Assembly (NCBI RefSeq): GCF_047675955.1
Contig: NC_132911.1
Span: 72,511,133 to 72,575,132, forward strand
Length of the DNA: 64,000 nt
Direction of reading: 5' to 3'
From: Chlorocebus sabaeus
Lineage: Eukaryota; Chordata; Mammalia; Primates; Cercopithecidae
Shown: positions 21,896 to 33,575 of the stretch, one piece after another
How positions within the stretch are numbered: the stretch's first letter is position 1
Layout of the letters: each line of letters opens with the position of its first letter
Notes under the pieces: model-generated
What the model saw: the letters and a program-made list of their open reading frames with translations, nothing else
Told to the model about the DNA's origin: nothing
Databases searched by the model: none
Position numbers and translations under genes: made by a program

Positions 21896-24119
21896 GAAAA
21901 AAATCAGGACAAGCCTATTAAATCTGAAATGTATGGTTTATGTGTGAATATCATTTGTCACTAGAAGTCTGAGAATATTCTTAGCGGTTTATGGGAGACT
22001 TTATTTTCTGCAAAATTCATTCAGACTTGGAAATCTTTTCAATAGCTATTACGTTCTTTGGTGCGTGCTACTGGAGACTTCATTTACACCAATTGGTACA
22101 TATTTATTAGGTACTGTATTATCTACTGAGAAAAATAAACACAAAAACTCATATGTATGTAGAAACTACTGGTATATTTGGGACATTCCCTACTATTATA
22201 TCTTGACAATTTTACAAAAGCCTACCTTGATTTTCTGTTTATATGTCTGCTCAATTTTCATACTCATCAATAAATTTCATCATTATGATATTAGAAGCAA
22301 GAAATTCATATTTAAATTATGATTTAGATTTGGAGATTAGTTTTCAGAGATTCAGAGATTAACTTTCAAGAAATTGCCGTGAAATTAAGTATGTAAACTG
22401 GATAAGGTAAAAGTCAGATTTAGTAAATAAAACAGTTGCTGTTGTTTTGTTCCTGGAAGTTCTTAGCAACTATAAAAACATCTAAAGATATGTAACTAAA
22501 ATTATGTAAATGATCTCATTGGTATATGTAGTATTCTACATGAAATGTACTGATAATTTTAGATTGAAAGTTTTCCCTTTAATATAAAAAAGAAAGGATT
22601 CCTTTTGAGGTATAGCCCAGAGAATATAAGAGCATATAACTCCTGCTGTTCCTTCGCTGTTTGGAGATATTGATCTAAATTCACAGTGACAAACTAGATT
22701 GCAGTGAGAATGCATTTGATTTGTCTGTACATTGAAACAGTATATCTATTTGTATGAAGTGAATTTCATAAGATTTATCATAATCATATGTTTTTGAGGG
22801 GTTCTGTTTAATTTAATATTCTTTTATTTCTAAGAATTCTCTCTAGAAAAGTTGGAATTGTTTTGGTCATTTTATTTTTCCTGTTATGTGTTCTCTTTAA
22901 AAAATATAATCATCTTAGTGTTATATAGAATAGTAATTAAAATCAGCTACAGCTTATTAGGCATATAATATTCTATTCTGCTGAAAATATTTATTGAGAC
23001 ACTCTCTAGTATCTTTCCTCTTCGTTGTATAGTAATGATCTAATATGCAATAATGTTAAGTAGGTGATAATGTTAAGTAGATGATAAATACTCTACTTTG
23101 AGGAAGCTCTCAGCCTTTCCATAGCTTCACAAAAAGTTTCAGCTTTCACAGAATGATTTTAATTATAACCTTCAGAAAATGTTTGGCTAAGACATTGAAG
23201 TCTGTGTGCAACAGGCAACATTCCACTCCTATAATCTTCAGATTAGTAGGGAACGCAGACAGAGATCAGCATTACTAGGTCCATCAGTAGTTCAGTTTTA
23301 AAAAATAATATTCAGGGAAGAATTTATGAGGTTCATTTACATGAACGTCTAAGTCACTAAAAACTATATTTTTGGATAAAGTTTGTTAAACGATGAGCTG
23401 GATACCTGTTCTGCATAAGGCTGGCCTTTTGAGGAATTACTTTCACTGAGTTGTACAGTGGAGTGATTGAAGAAGCCTCTCTAATGATTCTTTATTAGAA
23501 GAACCACACTGATTAAAATGGCAGTTTTGTCCGAGGAAGAATGTTAAGGAGGGACATGCTTATTACTTTTGGTAGGAAACACTTATGAGAACCACTGCAT
23601 AATTTGATACTGTCAAAAATATTTACATAGGTGTTTTGAATTGTGCAACTAATAGCTTCCTCCCCACTTTTTTTGCATGGGCTTCTGGAAAACTCATGGC
23701 CCTGACGTAGCCACACTCTAGGCCATTATCATGGGCATTTATACCCCCATTCTTTTTCCCACATTGTCTTCACCTTGCTTTACTTTATCTTTTTCACTCC
23801 ATTGTTTATTTATGCTATTTGAACATAAGTTACACTTCTTTGGAAAATGCCTTAAATTCGTTCTGAAATAAAGACAAATATAAGTATTTTAAGTAAATCA
23901 TAAAGCAACACACTTTTGGCCCACATCACTTTGGTACATTATGAGCTATAATCTGTTTCCTTTTAATCCATACTATAACTAGCTTTCTTACTAAAAATAT
24001 TTGTTTGGCTCGTTCTGGATTGCTTAGTGATAATTTATTTGTACATGATGTCTCCCTGGATTAGTCTTATGAACAACAAAGATGAAGCACCAAAAAAGAC
24101 AAGATTTGAGCCTTAGAGA
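21896..24119. other. Longest stretch without a recognised repeat (~2.2 kb)
   Basis: AT-rich single-copy-looking DNA. No reading frame with recognisable protein similarity, and no repeat family named. 'gataatgttaagtag' is repeated twice near 23050-23080. Confidence 0.5.
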
Positions 24120-24390
24120 CTTTGCACAGTCTGTTTTCTTCTCTTGAAAGTTTTCCCCATTGTGTGGCCGGCTCCAGCTTGCCATTTGGATCTCAAGTTA
24201 AATATATACTAGATAGACCCGCACAGATGACTCAATCCCAATAGCCTCTTTCATGCCACACTAGTTTATTTTCACCACATCACTCATCATTCACTGACAT
24301 TTCCATGTTTATTTGTTCAGTGTCTAGCTCTGCCTCTTAAATAAAGCCTCCACTAAGAACAGGACTTTGTCAGCTTTGTCTCTGACACAT
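24120..24390 (+). mobile_element. L2 3' part, sense
   Basis: 'ccatttggatctcaagttaaatat' and 'gtttatttgttcagtgtctagctctgcc...aacaggactttgtcagctttgtc' follow the L2 order (short-exon-like 3' region to 3' end). Confidence 0.65.
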
Positions 24391-24474
24391 CTTCATCATG
24401 GACCACAGGCCAATTTCTACAATTGGCTATTTGCTCTTTTTTTTCTTTTTTGGAGGGGGGATGTTTATTAACGG

Positions 24475-24800
24475 GTTTATTTATTTGTATGTTTGTTTGT
24501 TTATTTTATTTTATTTTTTTTTGAGACAGTCTTGCTCTGTCACTCAGGCTGGAGTGCAGTGGTGTGATCTTAGCTCACTGGAGCCTCTGCCTCTTGGGTT
24601 CAAGTGATTCTTGTGCCTCGGCCTCCCAAGTGTACAGGTGTGCACCACCACACCTGGTTAATTTTTGTATTTTTAGTAGAGACAGGGTTTCACTGTGTTG
24701 ACCACTCTGGTGTCAAACTCCTGGCCTCAAGTGATCCACCTACTTCGGCCTCCCAAAGTGCCAGGATTATAGGTGTGCACTCCCACGACTGACCTATTTA
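24475..24800 (-). mobile_element. Alu, antisense
   Basis: TTTA/TTTG-rich tail, then 'gagacagtcttgctctgtcactcaggctggagtgcag' to 'ccaaagtgccaggattataggtgtgc'. A short deletion in the right arm removes most of the 'gtagctggg' box. AluS/J age. Confidence 0.92.
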
Positions 24801-26519
24801 TTTATTTATTTATTTTAAATTGACAAGTGAAAATTACATTGCTATTCATTCTTATTTCTCTTACCAAACATTAAAAAGGAGTAAACTTTTCCCCAGATGA
24901 GAGATAATGAAGCCATTAAAAATGTGGAAAGAAAGAGTGCCAAATTATATGCACAATATTATTATTGCTGTGTAAAGTATGCAAAAAGAACAGAAAACAA
25001 GAACGATTTATAGCTTTTATGTGATATACTATGTTAATAAGCTATTTTTTATATAATGTACTAGGTTAATGAGCTATTTTTGCTCCTGAGCCACCCATTC
25101 AATTTTCCAAGCTGCCTGTATTGCTGCACTATTGCTTTTAGTATTGTTAAGTCATTGCTTTAGATGATTTAGTCTGTGAGAGGCCCCTCCTGACTCTTAC
25201 ATGGGTTCTGTATTTGCATACTAATACTGAATCTCTTGTCAATTAAAACTTTAATGGGGATTTCTGGCAGAGGGTGAGAGAAGAGCCCTAATTGAAGAGA
25301 CAAACCCAGAAGTGCTGGTGATAAGAGGGCAGGAGTATATAGAATAGAAATGAGCATCAGGTGAGTTGAGACAGTGCCAGGTGGGGAGGTGGAGCGAACG
25401 AGCCAACATTTTCAGGTACAGTTCTCCTATCACTCTATACCCACCCCTCTCTCTTTTTAAGGCTCTCTTTTAAAGAGCTAAAAAAACATTGAGAATTGTG
25501 GATAGTGCATTCTACCTGGATTCACAAAGCTTTGCATTATTTCATCCTGCGCCCTAGGTCTTTGTAGGAATATAAAGGAATGAAATACCATAAGCACAAA
25601 GGGGCATGAAAATTGGGGTGATCTCAAGAAGGTGACTAAAAGAATTGTAAAGGAAATATGTTGAGTCTCATTCATACATGTCTAAAGCCAAGCTGGAATC
25701 TACTCTAATAACATTGTATCAGCAGCTGCCTACACAGCATGCCTATTTCACAAATATTTTTGAGTGAATAGTATTTGAAGGACATTTCATGGAGGTGATC
25801 TTATAGGTACCCAAAACTCAAAATGACAAAAAGGAACCAAAATGACACAAGATGTTCCACTCTCCTTACCTCTTTGTTTCAGCTGTGGCTTAAAAATTCT
25901 TCCCAGGGCCCAGTTAGCTTTCTTTCTTTTCTCTCCTTAAACAAAAATTCTGTCTGGTAAATTATCAGATCCTTCTAATGAGTTCTGTAAAATGTCTTTT
26001 GTGTCCTTCCCTTGCTTTTCTCATCTTTGCCAAATTAGTCCTGACACTCAACCAACACCATGAAATGGTCCCAACCCCATTCATTTTATGTGTGGCTGAT
26101 ACATTGACCATTCCAAACAGTGATATTTATCATGTCATGTCTCTACTAAAAAAATAATCATATACTGTTTGGCCACTTCCTATGGCTATACTTTTTAAAC
26201 AGGAGTATGCAAATATCATGTAAATTTTAAAGATAATCAAACTTTAAAGAATTTTCATGCTTGCATTTTATCACTTTTAGTCCTGCCTCCAGACATCCAG
26301 AATTCACAACCTTGGGCCACTGAGAATGCACTGAATTATGGGATTAATTCCACACTAGGACAGCATTCAAGGACCTTCAAAATCTTAACTATACATTGTC
26401 CTCACGCACTACCTTTAGTGTTAGCCAGATCAGCTTGTCCAGTTCTCCCCAGTATATATATATATAATGTCACATTTTTGTTTGGTAATGTCTCTACATG
26501 GAATATTTCCCTTTACCTT
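24801..26519. other. No recognised element (~1.7 kb)
   Basis: No repeat family or coding signal named. 'gtgatatactatgttaataagctatttttta' and 'taatgtactaggttaatgagctatttttgc' form a diverged tandem pair at about 25020-25085. Confidence 0.5.
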
Positions 26520-26525
26520 TTCTTT

Positions 26526-26528
26526 CCT

Positions 26529-26563
<35 letters not shown>

Positions 26564-26857
26564 TCTATCTTGAGCCTCACTCTGTCACCCAGTCTGGAGT
26601 GCAGTGGTGTGATCCTGGCTCACTGCAACCTCCGTCTCCTGGATTCAAGTGATTCTCATGTCTCAGCCTCCTGAGTAGCTGGGATTACAGGCATGCACCC
26701 CCTGCCCCACCCCCACGTCAAAATTTTATATTTTTAGTAGAGATGCGGTTTTACCATGTTGGCCAGGCTGGTCTCAAACACCTGACCTCAGGTCATCCAC
26801 TGCCTTGGCCTCTGAAAGTGCTGGGATTATAGGTGTGAGCCACCACATCCAGCCTCC
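26526..26857 (-). mobile_element. Alu, antisense, with (TTTA)n tail
   Basis: (TTTA)n at 26528-26565, then 'cactctgtcacccagtctggagtgcag' through 'gtgctgggattataggtgtgagccacc'. The linker region carries a C-rich replacement (26698-26716). Confidence 0.93.
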
Positions 26858-27345
26858 CCTTTTTTCTATAATGTCCTACAACAAGTTTCTTGGGATACAG
26901 ACTTTGAGATGGGAGATTTGCCGGCAGAGGGTTAATCGTGGAGTGCCCATGAGAACAGCACCTTGAAGGGAGTGAGGGAAGCCAGTTTCGGTAGAAGACG
27001 TTGAACTGTGAGGCAGCTGCAGTAGTGTCCACAGCCAATTACATAGAGAGGCTCACCTAGGGAGCCCTGCAACTGGAAAGCACGAGAAAGCACTGAAAGG
27101 TTGCTCCAACAGAAGATGGAGTCAGGCCTTTGTACGCTGCATGCACCAGTCTTTAGAAGCAGGCTTCCTCCAGAGAAAGACTGTAACCTTGGAGGAGGCA
27201 GCTTTTGTGGAAGGAGGATTCTAGAGGAGGCCCCTGAGAGTCTTCAACAGCCAATACTCCTGGAAGCTGGCAGAATGAGCTCTGAAGGAAGGATCTGGAC
27301 ACATACCATTGTATCTACCACATTACTCTATCTAACTATCGCTCA
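26858..27345. other. G+C-richer unassigned block
   Basis: Noticeably richer in G+C than its surroundings, with several 'gaggc'/'ctccagag' motifs. It resembles a decayed mobile element such as an LTR, but I cannot name a family, and no reading frame has recognisable similarity. Confidence 0.45.
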
Positions 27346-28599
27346 TTAGGGGAAAATTCATGTTTTGCCTGTTGAATTAAATATGTTTTGTCTATTGAAT
27401 TAAATATGTTTTGACTTCTCTAGCTTCCTTACATTTTCCATTTCTGTTGTACTTATGAGCTATTGCACCCATTTCTGTGGTTAACCACAGTGTTACCTAA
27501 CTGCTTTCTGGGTTATGGATTGTCTTTCTAAACTATATTGTTGGCTTTTTTCTACTACTTTTCCCAAATATTTAATTTATAGTAAATATATGCATCATAA
27601 GAATTTAACTGAGTACTTGTTGGGTGAATAAAGGGATATAAAAGAGCATGGTTTACAGAACTGTGAAATAATTTTTTCTGTACACAAAGCAGGCTGAACC
27701 TTTCCATGATTTCTAAGCTTTACAAAAGAAAAATAGGCAAAGAACTCAAAGAAGGTTAAAGGTCTACTAGAGTAAATGGAACTAAAATCTCTATAGTCAG
27801 TTATGTGAGTTGATGGATCCTCTTTTAGGTGTAAGCCAAACTGATTTGGATTTTTATTTGTAACATAAGAGTCCTAAGTTATCTGTGTAGTTGCAAATGT
27901 GATCTGTGTAAAATGAGCTCTTGATATGTACAAATTTATGTGACTCCATTCAATTCGTGCAAGAATAAGAAAGATGTAGTTAAAATGAATGGTATTTCTT
28001 TGTTTAATTGATTGATTCCTTTCTTTCTTATAAAGGTTATAAATTTGAGGTTCTTCAATGAAGGAATCTTTTTCATGTTGGCTGCTATTAACTAAGTATT
28101 GAAGATTATTTATTAAAATCATAGAGTTTATACACATTCTCAATTTGATGTTTTCATCATTAAAACCAAGATTATATTTGCTTAATATCTAGCAGAGTCC
28201 ACTGTCAATGAAAAAAGTGCATCACTGAGCTGAAGCAAGATAAATTGGTAATTTCTACTCTACTCTGCACTAGTGAAGGTGCTATAGAATCTATTAACCA
28301 TATCTATTAGTTTACTTTCTTCTGTGTTTTCAAGTATTTAAAAGCGTGATGTTGGAGGATCTTTCAGCTCAGCAAAGTCATTATGCCAGCCTCCTCGGTG
28401 AACGCAGTATGTAGGGAAGTTTTACCACAGATTATCCTCTGAAATTCACCAGAAAGTAGATTTAATTATGATGCAGGAAAGTTTTTCACTGATTTTAGAT
28501 GTGCAACTAGAAACATGCTATATTCCCTTATTTATCCCTCCTTAGATTGACATTATTTTGAATTTTCAGTGTAAAGAGGCATATTGTTTGTAGAAATGG
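27346..28599. other. No recognised element (~1.25 kb)
   Basis: AT-rich. Contains a 23-bp tandem repeat (GTTTTGCCTGTTGAATTAAA-type unit at about 27363 and 27386). No gene seen. Confidence 0.5.
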
Positions 28600-29180
28600 C
28601 AGTTTTGTTTCTCTCTGACTAGTTGCTATAACTTTATTTCCTTTTTTGGCTCTGTGTTATGACTATTATTCATGAAAAGTATGAAAAATGACAGTTTTGG
28701 TTTCTTTTCACTCTCTATAGATTTTATTTATTTGTGTTCCAGTCTTATTTTGCTAGGTAAGACCTTTAATATGATGTTGAAGAGAGTGGTAAACTTCATA
28801 TTTTTTTGTGTGTGGGTCCAGATTTTAAGAAGAATGATCATTGCAATATTAGCTTTTTTTGTGTTAGGTACCTTTATAAAGTTAGGAAAGTTTTCTTCTT
28901 TCAATAGTTGGCTAAAACTTTTCATTAAAAGTTGAGTCCAGGAATATTTAAAGGTTTTTCTTTATGTATTGAGATTGCTGTATGATTTTTTTCCTTTATT
29001 CTGCTAATGGGAAATAGGACGTCACTGGAGTTATTAAATGTTAAACCAACTTTGCATTTCTGGAAGGAATTGATCCTGGTTAAGATATATAATCTAGTTT
29101 TTGCATTGCTAGATTTGGATTGCTATTATTTTGTTTAAGACTTTTTTCCCTCTACTTTTGGAGGGTTCAAACTCAATTTC
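28600..29180 (-). mobile_element. Old L1 ORF2 fragment (RT region), antisense
   Basis: 'tttaatatgatgttgaagagagtgg', 'tgtattgagattgctgtatgattttttt', 'aatgttaaaccaactttgcatttctgg' and 'tggttaagatatataatc' are antisense L1 RT-domain landmarks. Degraded. Confidence 0.8.
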
Positions 29181-29299
29181 TTTTGTTGTTATCCCAGAAA
29201 TAGTAAGATGTGTATTTAACTTAAAATCTGAAGTTTAGCATTATCTTCACCTTTCTTCTGGATAAGCAAGGATTTTAGAGCACTTTGCCTCTAGCTGGC

Positions 29300-30470
29300 A
29301 CTTTTTCTAGTTTATATGCTGTTGTTCATTATTTTTAATTCTATCTTCTTTTGATTCAGATTCAAAAGCAGACAAGCAATAAATATTTTCATCCTTTATG
29401 CACATTTTAAGCAGTTCTTCCATATCACTATTCCTAGACATCCTTGAAACCAATCTTCCAGTTCTGTTCTTTTCAAATCTCTGAGCCATTCCATTATTCA
29501 CTGTCCGTAAATCACTGTATCCCTGTATTTGGCAACAGGCCAGTCAAGTGGACAACCAAATATGCTCACAGGTTTGATTCTTGGGAGCCTTTCTCTGTGC
29601 CTTTTTAGCAGGTGCCTGAGAGGAACTGTAATGCTGTGATAGTCCACCTCTTTTTTTATGCCAGAATGCCATGCCGGACTAGGTCTAAACCAGTCCCACA
29701 TTTTCTGTTTGCCTCTTCTTTCTTTTTAGTCATTGGTCATAATCAATTTCCCATGAGGACATAGGTATGGATTGAGGGAAAGAATGTAATGTAGCAGAAG
29801 TTGGTACTGAAGGAGTTTGAACTACCTGACATGTAACGTACCTGTGCATTCTGGATTGCTGCTCTGCATATCCAATCTTATGATTCGGTGAGCCAGTTCA
29901 GTCTCAGGAGCAACTGATGTCCCATAGTCAGGCATTTTACCGGGGCCCAATAGCAAACCAGAACCTGTGTCTCAGAAGAAAACTAGTCATCTGGAGAAGC
30001 AGACAGGACTTTACTAAAAGCCCCCAGGGGTCTGCACTGTAATTCTCTGCACACTTGTCAGCCACTAAATGTAGCATCCCCCTTGGCACAGGCACTTCGA
30101 GTATCTTTGGATCTACTGGAGCATAAGGGTTGAGCAGTAGAGCAGCATGAGCTGAGCTGTAGTGTCTGCAGACTCTTCTCTTGCTTTGGACCCCCCTCAC
30201 ACAAGAAAGCTTTATGGGTTGCCCAGGACATTATGATATTAGAATGCCTCCAAAATCCAAAGAGGGCATGCTCCTTTGTGGTGTTAGGTGGCATAGGTGC
30301 AGCAACTTTGGGAAAGATATCCTGATTAATGGGACCTTGGAAACTTTACCAACTTGGCCAACCCCTAAATTTTCCCTGGAGCAGACTCTCCATTTGTGGT
30401 AATTCAGTTCAGGTTTCAACCTACCAGACCTAGTTTTTTTCCTATGAAATGGATTAAGTTATACTTCTGT
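29300..30470 (-). pseudogene. ERVL-type retroviral pol remnant (RT end to RNase H), antisense
   Basis: Read on the minus strand from 30470 downward, the order is that of ERVL pol. A stretch spanning 30300-30150 includes 'accacaaaggagcatgccctctttgg' (end of reverse transcriptase). Next come a connection segment with 'gggacatcagttgctcctgag' (29930-29900), 'cctatgtcctcatggg' (~29770), and an RNase H-like stretch near 29510-29430. In the living virus this polyprotein copies the RNA genome and degrades the RNA strand. Here stops and frameshifts occur throughout and no long frame survives. No ERVL LTR is attached at either side. Identified by resemblance to ERVL text; the exact subfamily is unknown. 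Confidence 0.75.
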
Positions 30471-31190
30471 AGGCTGCCCATCTATTCCCCTTCTAGAGAC
30501 ACCCTGATTAATTTTCAGGCAATATGAAATATTCCTGTTGGTCAAAACATTTTGCTTATTATTTTGTCTCTGTTGCCCATTATGGTAAATATGTCCATTT
30601 TGCCTATGGAAGTTAAGCACTGCCACCTGGACTTTGCTTCTTTGGAATCCATCATCGCAGCTGAAAGAAAAGCCAGTCCCAGTGGCAACATCTCTCACTG
30701 CCCTCCCTGGTCTTCAGAAGGCAGCCAGTCCGGAGCCTGTCAAGGAGACTGTCTTGCTCTCCTCGCTAATGTATTTTTTAATTCTTTCATGAGGGGAATG
30801 TGCTCTGGGCCTTTCTAGAGTGGCGAGTGGGTGAATGTCCAGTGTGCACATGATTAATTCACTCCACTATGCTCATCTTTCCAAGACTTTGGATTCTTTC
30901 CTTTGTATCATGATTTACTGTGGCATGTCAGCCTCATGGATTGCAGGGCTCTGCTGAGGCCAGGTTTCAGTCATCCAACCCAGCAAACTGTTAGTACCTA
31001 AGAGCTAACATTTTACATGAAGAATCTCTAGCTTCTCCCACATTAATATCCAGCTCAATCTAATGCTATATTCTATTCACTTTGGTCTAACACCCTTAGA
31101 ATCCATTTCTGCACATATTTCCCAGATTTCAGTCAAAATAAAATTGGAGAAATTTTATGGAGTATAAGCTATCTCCTACAGGGTCACTTT
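30471..31190 (-). mobile_element. Probable ERVL internal sequence upstream of pol, antisense
   Basis: Continues the pol remnant. 'ccacctggactttgcttc' and 'ctgttgcccattatggtaaatatgtcc' near 30590-30640 fit the gag/pro-to-pol stretch of ERVL. Beyond 30800 the resemblance is too weak to be sure where the provirus ends. Confidence 0.45.
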
Positions 31191-31538
31191 TTTTAACTTG
31201 TCTTCCAGGAGCAAGCTGGTGTCTGACTAAAAAAAGTGGTGGTTGGGGTGGGTCTTAAGGGAAAGAGGTATCCTGTTACAAACAACTGCCCAGATGAGGT
31301 TACTCAAGGCCCTTGATCAAGGGAAGGCGATTCTCCTCCGACACAGGAGAACAAGCTGCTTCCGCTGGCAAGAGAAGCCCAGAGAAGCTTGGGGTCCAAG
31401 ATTTTCAGTTTCTTTAACATCCATTCAGCTGTCCTCATTCAAATCGCAGTTTCCTATTCTTTCTCAATGCTGTAACTTTTATATTTGGGAAGCCTGTGAA
31501 TTCAAATTTCATTGTAATGGTACAACCTTGCGATGTAA
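31191..31538. other. Unassigned DNA beside the ERVL remnant
   Basis: Moderately GC-rich (31240-31400), then AT-rich. May still be proviral. No LTR end is recognised. Confidence 0.4.
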
Positions 31539-31650
31539 TTTGTGAATTCAAATTATGTTACAATTCTATAATTTGACAAAATTATATAATTTTTAATAAT
31601 TTCATAGTTTTGGCAAATTATAGAATTGAAACATAATTTGAATTCACAAA
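31539..31650. repeat. Near-perfect 112-bp palindrome
   Basis: Left arm 31539-31575 and right arm 31614-31650 are reverse complements at 36 of 37 positions. The 38-base centre is itself partly self-complementary. The arms begin 'tttgtgaattcaaattatg' and end with its complement. A partial direct copy of the arm start, 'gtgaattcaaatt', lies at about 31497. It is not MADE1 by sequence. Confidence 0.95.
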
Positions 31651-31822
31651 CTCACAAATAGAAAATTTAAGTTAGATATTTTATAACATCCTATATGACA
31701 TCTTGTATATATGACAACTATAAGAAAGAAAAGATCCTTTTATGACTAGTGTTGAAGCTTTATGATTCTCTGACTGTGACTTGGACTGAGAGTTTAAGAC
31801 TCTGAGCTTGCCACTTATTTCT

Positions 31823-32115
31823 TTTCCTTTCTTTTTTATTTATTTATTTATTTTTTGATACGGAGTCTCACTCTGTCGCCCTGGCTGGAGTGCAATGGTG
31901 CTATCTTGGCTCACTACAACCTCCGCCTCCCGGATTCAAGCGATTCTCCTGCTTCAACCTCCTGAGTAGCTGGGATTACAGGCATGTGCCACCACGCCCG
32001 GCTAATTTTTGTATTTTTAGTAGAGACATGGTTTCACCATGTTGGTCAGGCTGGTCTCAAACTCCTGACCTCATGATCAGCCTGCCTTGGCCTCCCAAAG
32101 TGCTGGGATTACAGG
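31823..32115 (-). mobile_element. Alu, antisense, slightly 5'-truncated
   Basis: 'gatacggagtctcactctgtcgccctggctgg' to 'gtgctgggattacagg', lacking the last ~27 bases of the full 5' end. Perfect 14-bp target duplication TGCCACTTATTTCT at 31809-31822 and 32116-32129. Confidence 0.97.
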
Positions 32116-32129
32116 TGCCACTTATTTCT

Positions 32130-32832
32130 ATGAGCTACCCTACCTCACAGTCCTTATGGTCACCAGTGCTACAGTAATGGTCAAGTGTAACAGCCACTTG
32201 GTTCCCTAAAATACTGGCTTCTGTAAGCACTTCATCACAATCAAACACTAGCTATAATATTTTTAATCAAGACGCCTTCGCATGTCACATAATTGTTAGT
32301 ATTATAATTTCCATTGGCAAAGAGTTTCAAATTGTGGTTCAAGGCCAAACATGACCAAGTTAATCATAAAGTTCCATCTCTCAGGTTCCTGATCCTAAAT
32401 GCTTTATCTATCAGGAGTCAGTTAGAAAACAGAAACCACATTTGAGAGTTCAAAAGAGATAATTACAGAGAATTGATGGCATAGGAGTTGGAAGACTGAA
32501 AAAGCAAATAGGGAAAAAGTGGGATAACATAAGGTTATTAATAACTTCAGGAATCAGCTACCCCTAGAGCCCAGGGAAACACAGGAAAGAAACTGAGGTT
32601 ATCAGAACTTAAATCTCAGAGACCCGGTCCCTCCTGCTGAGAAGAAAGCTTAGCTTAGATGTTGCTGGTCCCTCCAAGGACTTGTAATGAGAATGGTTCT
32701 CCAAGTGCCAAAGAAGCTAGAGATGGCTCTCTGGTGGGCCAAGGGGTTATAGTAATAGGAATAGCAAGCAATCAAAAGGGAGTAAGTCCCTCCTCTCCTC
32801 TTCCTGTTTTCCTGTTTTCTCAACTCTCCCTA
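32130..32832. other. Unassigned, partly repeat-like
   Basis: About 32405-32745 has the look of a dispersed repeat ('caggagtcagttagaaaacagaaacca' and a following purine-rich body), but I cannot name a family. No gene seen. Confidence 0.4.
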
Positions 32833-32841
32833 TGAGCATAA

Positions 32842-33137
32842 CATTCTTCTTCTCCTTCTCCTTCTTCTCCTTCTCCTTCTTCTCCTTCTCCTTCTCCTTC
32901 TCCTTTTCCGATACATGTGCAAAATGTGCAGGTTTGTTGCATAGGTATACGCGTGCCGTGGTGGTTTGCTGCACTCATCAACCTGTCATCTACATTAAGT
33001 ATCTCTCCTAATGCTATCCCTCCCCTAGCCCTCCACCCTCCAACAGACCCCAGTGCGTGATGTTCCCCTCCCTGTGTCCATGTGTTCTCATTGTTCAACT
33101 CCCACTTATGAGTGAGAACATGCGATGTTTGGTTTTC
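32842..33137 (-). mobile_element. Severely 5'-truncated L1PA 3' UTR, antisense
   Basis: 'gatacatgtgcaaaatgtgcaggtttgttgc', 'gctatccctcccctagccc', 'cagtgcgtgatgttcccctccctgtgtcc' and 'gagtgagaacatgcgatg' are antisense L1PA 3' UTR of fairly young type. Target duplication TGAGCATAA at 32833-32841 and 33138-33146. The tail side is a pyrimidine tract instead of poly(T). Confidence 0.92.
32844..32909. repeat. 66-base pure pyrimidine tract at the L1 tail
   Basis: Only C and T over 66 bases, mainly CTTCTC/CTTCTT units. In the L1 sense direction it is a GGAGAA/GAAGGA tail. The last ~20 bases of the usual L1PA 3' UTR ('tatactttaag...') are missing at the junction. Confidence 0.97.
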
Positions 33138-33251
33138 TGAGCATAATTTTAACAGGAAGTCAGCTGAAAAGGAAATGAGTGTGCAGAGTACCAGCCCCTT
33201 CCTCACAAAGCACAGCATAGAAGTATGGGTTTGTTAAGAAATGATAATTTC

Positions 33252-33560
33252 TTTTTTCTTTTTTGTTTTTGTTTTTTTGAGACAGAGTTTCCCTCTTGTC
33301 ACCCAGGCTGGCGTGCAATGGTGCAATCTTGGCTCACTGCAACCTCCACCTCCTGCATTCAAGCAATTCTCCTGCCTCAGCCTCCCGAGTAACTGGGATT
33401 CAGGTGTGCGTCACCACGCCCAGCTAATTTTTGTATTTTTAATAGAGACAGGGTTTCACTATGTTGGCCAGGCTGGTCTTGAACTCCTGACCTCAGGTGA
33501 TCTGCCTGCCTCAGCCTCCCAAAGTCCTGGAATTACTGGTGTGAATCACTGTGCCTGACC
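33252..33560 (-). mobile_element. Alu, antisense
   Basis: T-rich tail, then 'gagacagagtttccctcttgtcacccaggctgg' to 'gtgtgaatcactgtgcctgacc'. Target duplication 'aaatgataatttc' before and 'aaatggtaatttc' after (one mismatch). AluS-like. Confidence 0.95.
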
Positions 33561-33575
33561 AGAAATGGTAATTTC

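Noticed and set aside
29300..31190. Considered as a multi-exon host gene because of several medium open frames on both strands
   Set aside because: Order and wording match ERVL pol on the minus strand, and the frames are broken by stops; no splice-site pattern.
31539..31650. Palindrome considered as MADE1
   Set aside because: Arm length is alike but the base sequence does not match MADE1, so it was kept as an unassigned palindrome.
32820..33218. A minus-strand frame rich in Glu and Gly
   Set aside because: The EG repeat is a translation of the pyrimidine microsatellite; the rest is L1PA 3' UTR.
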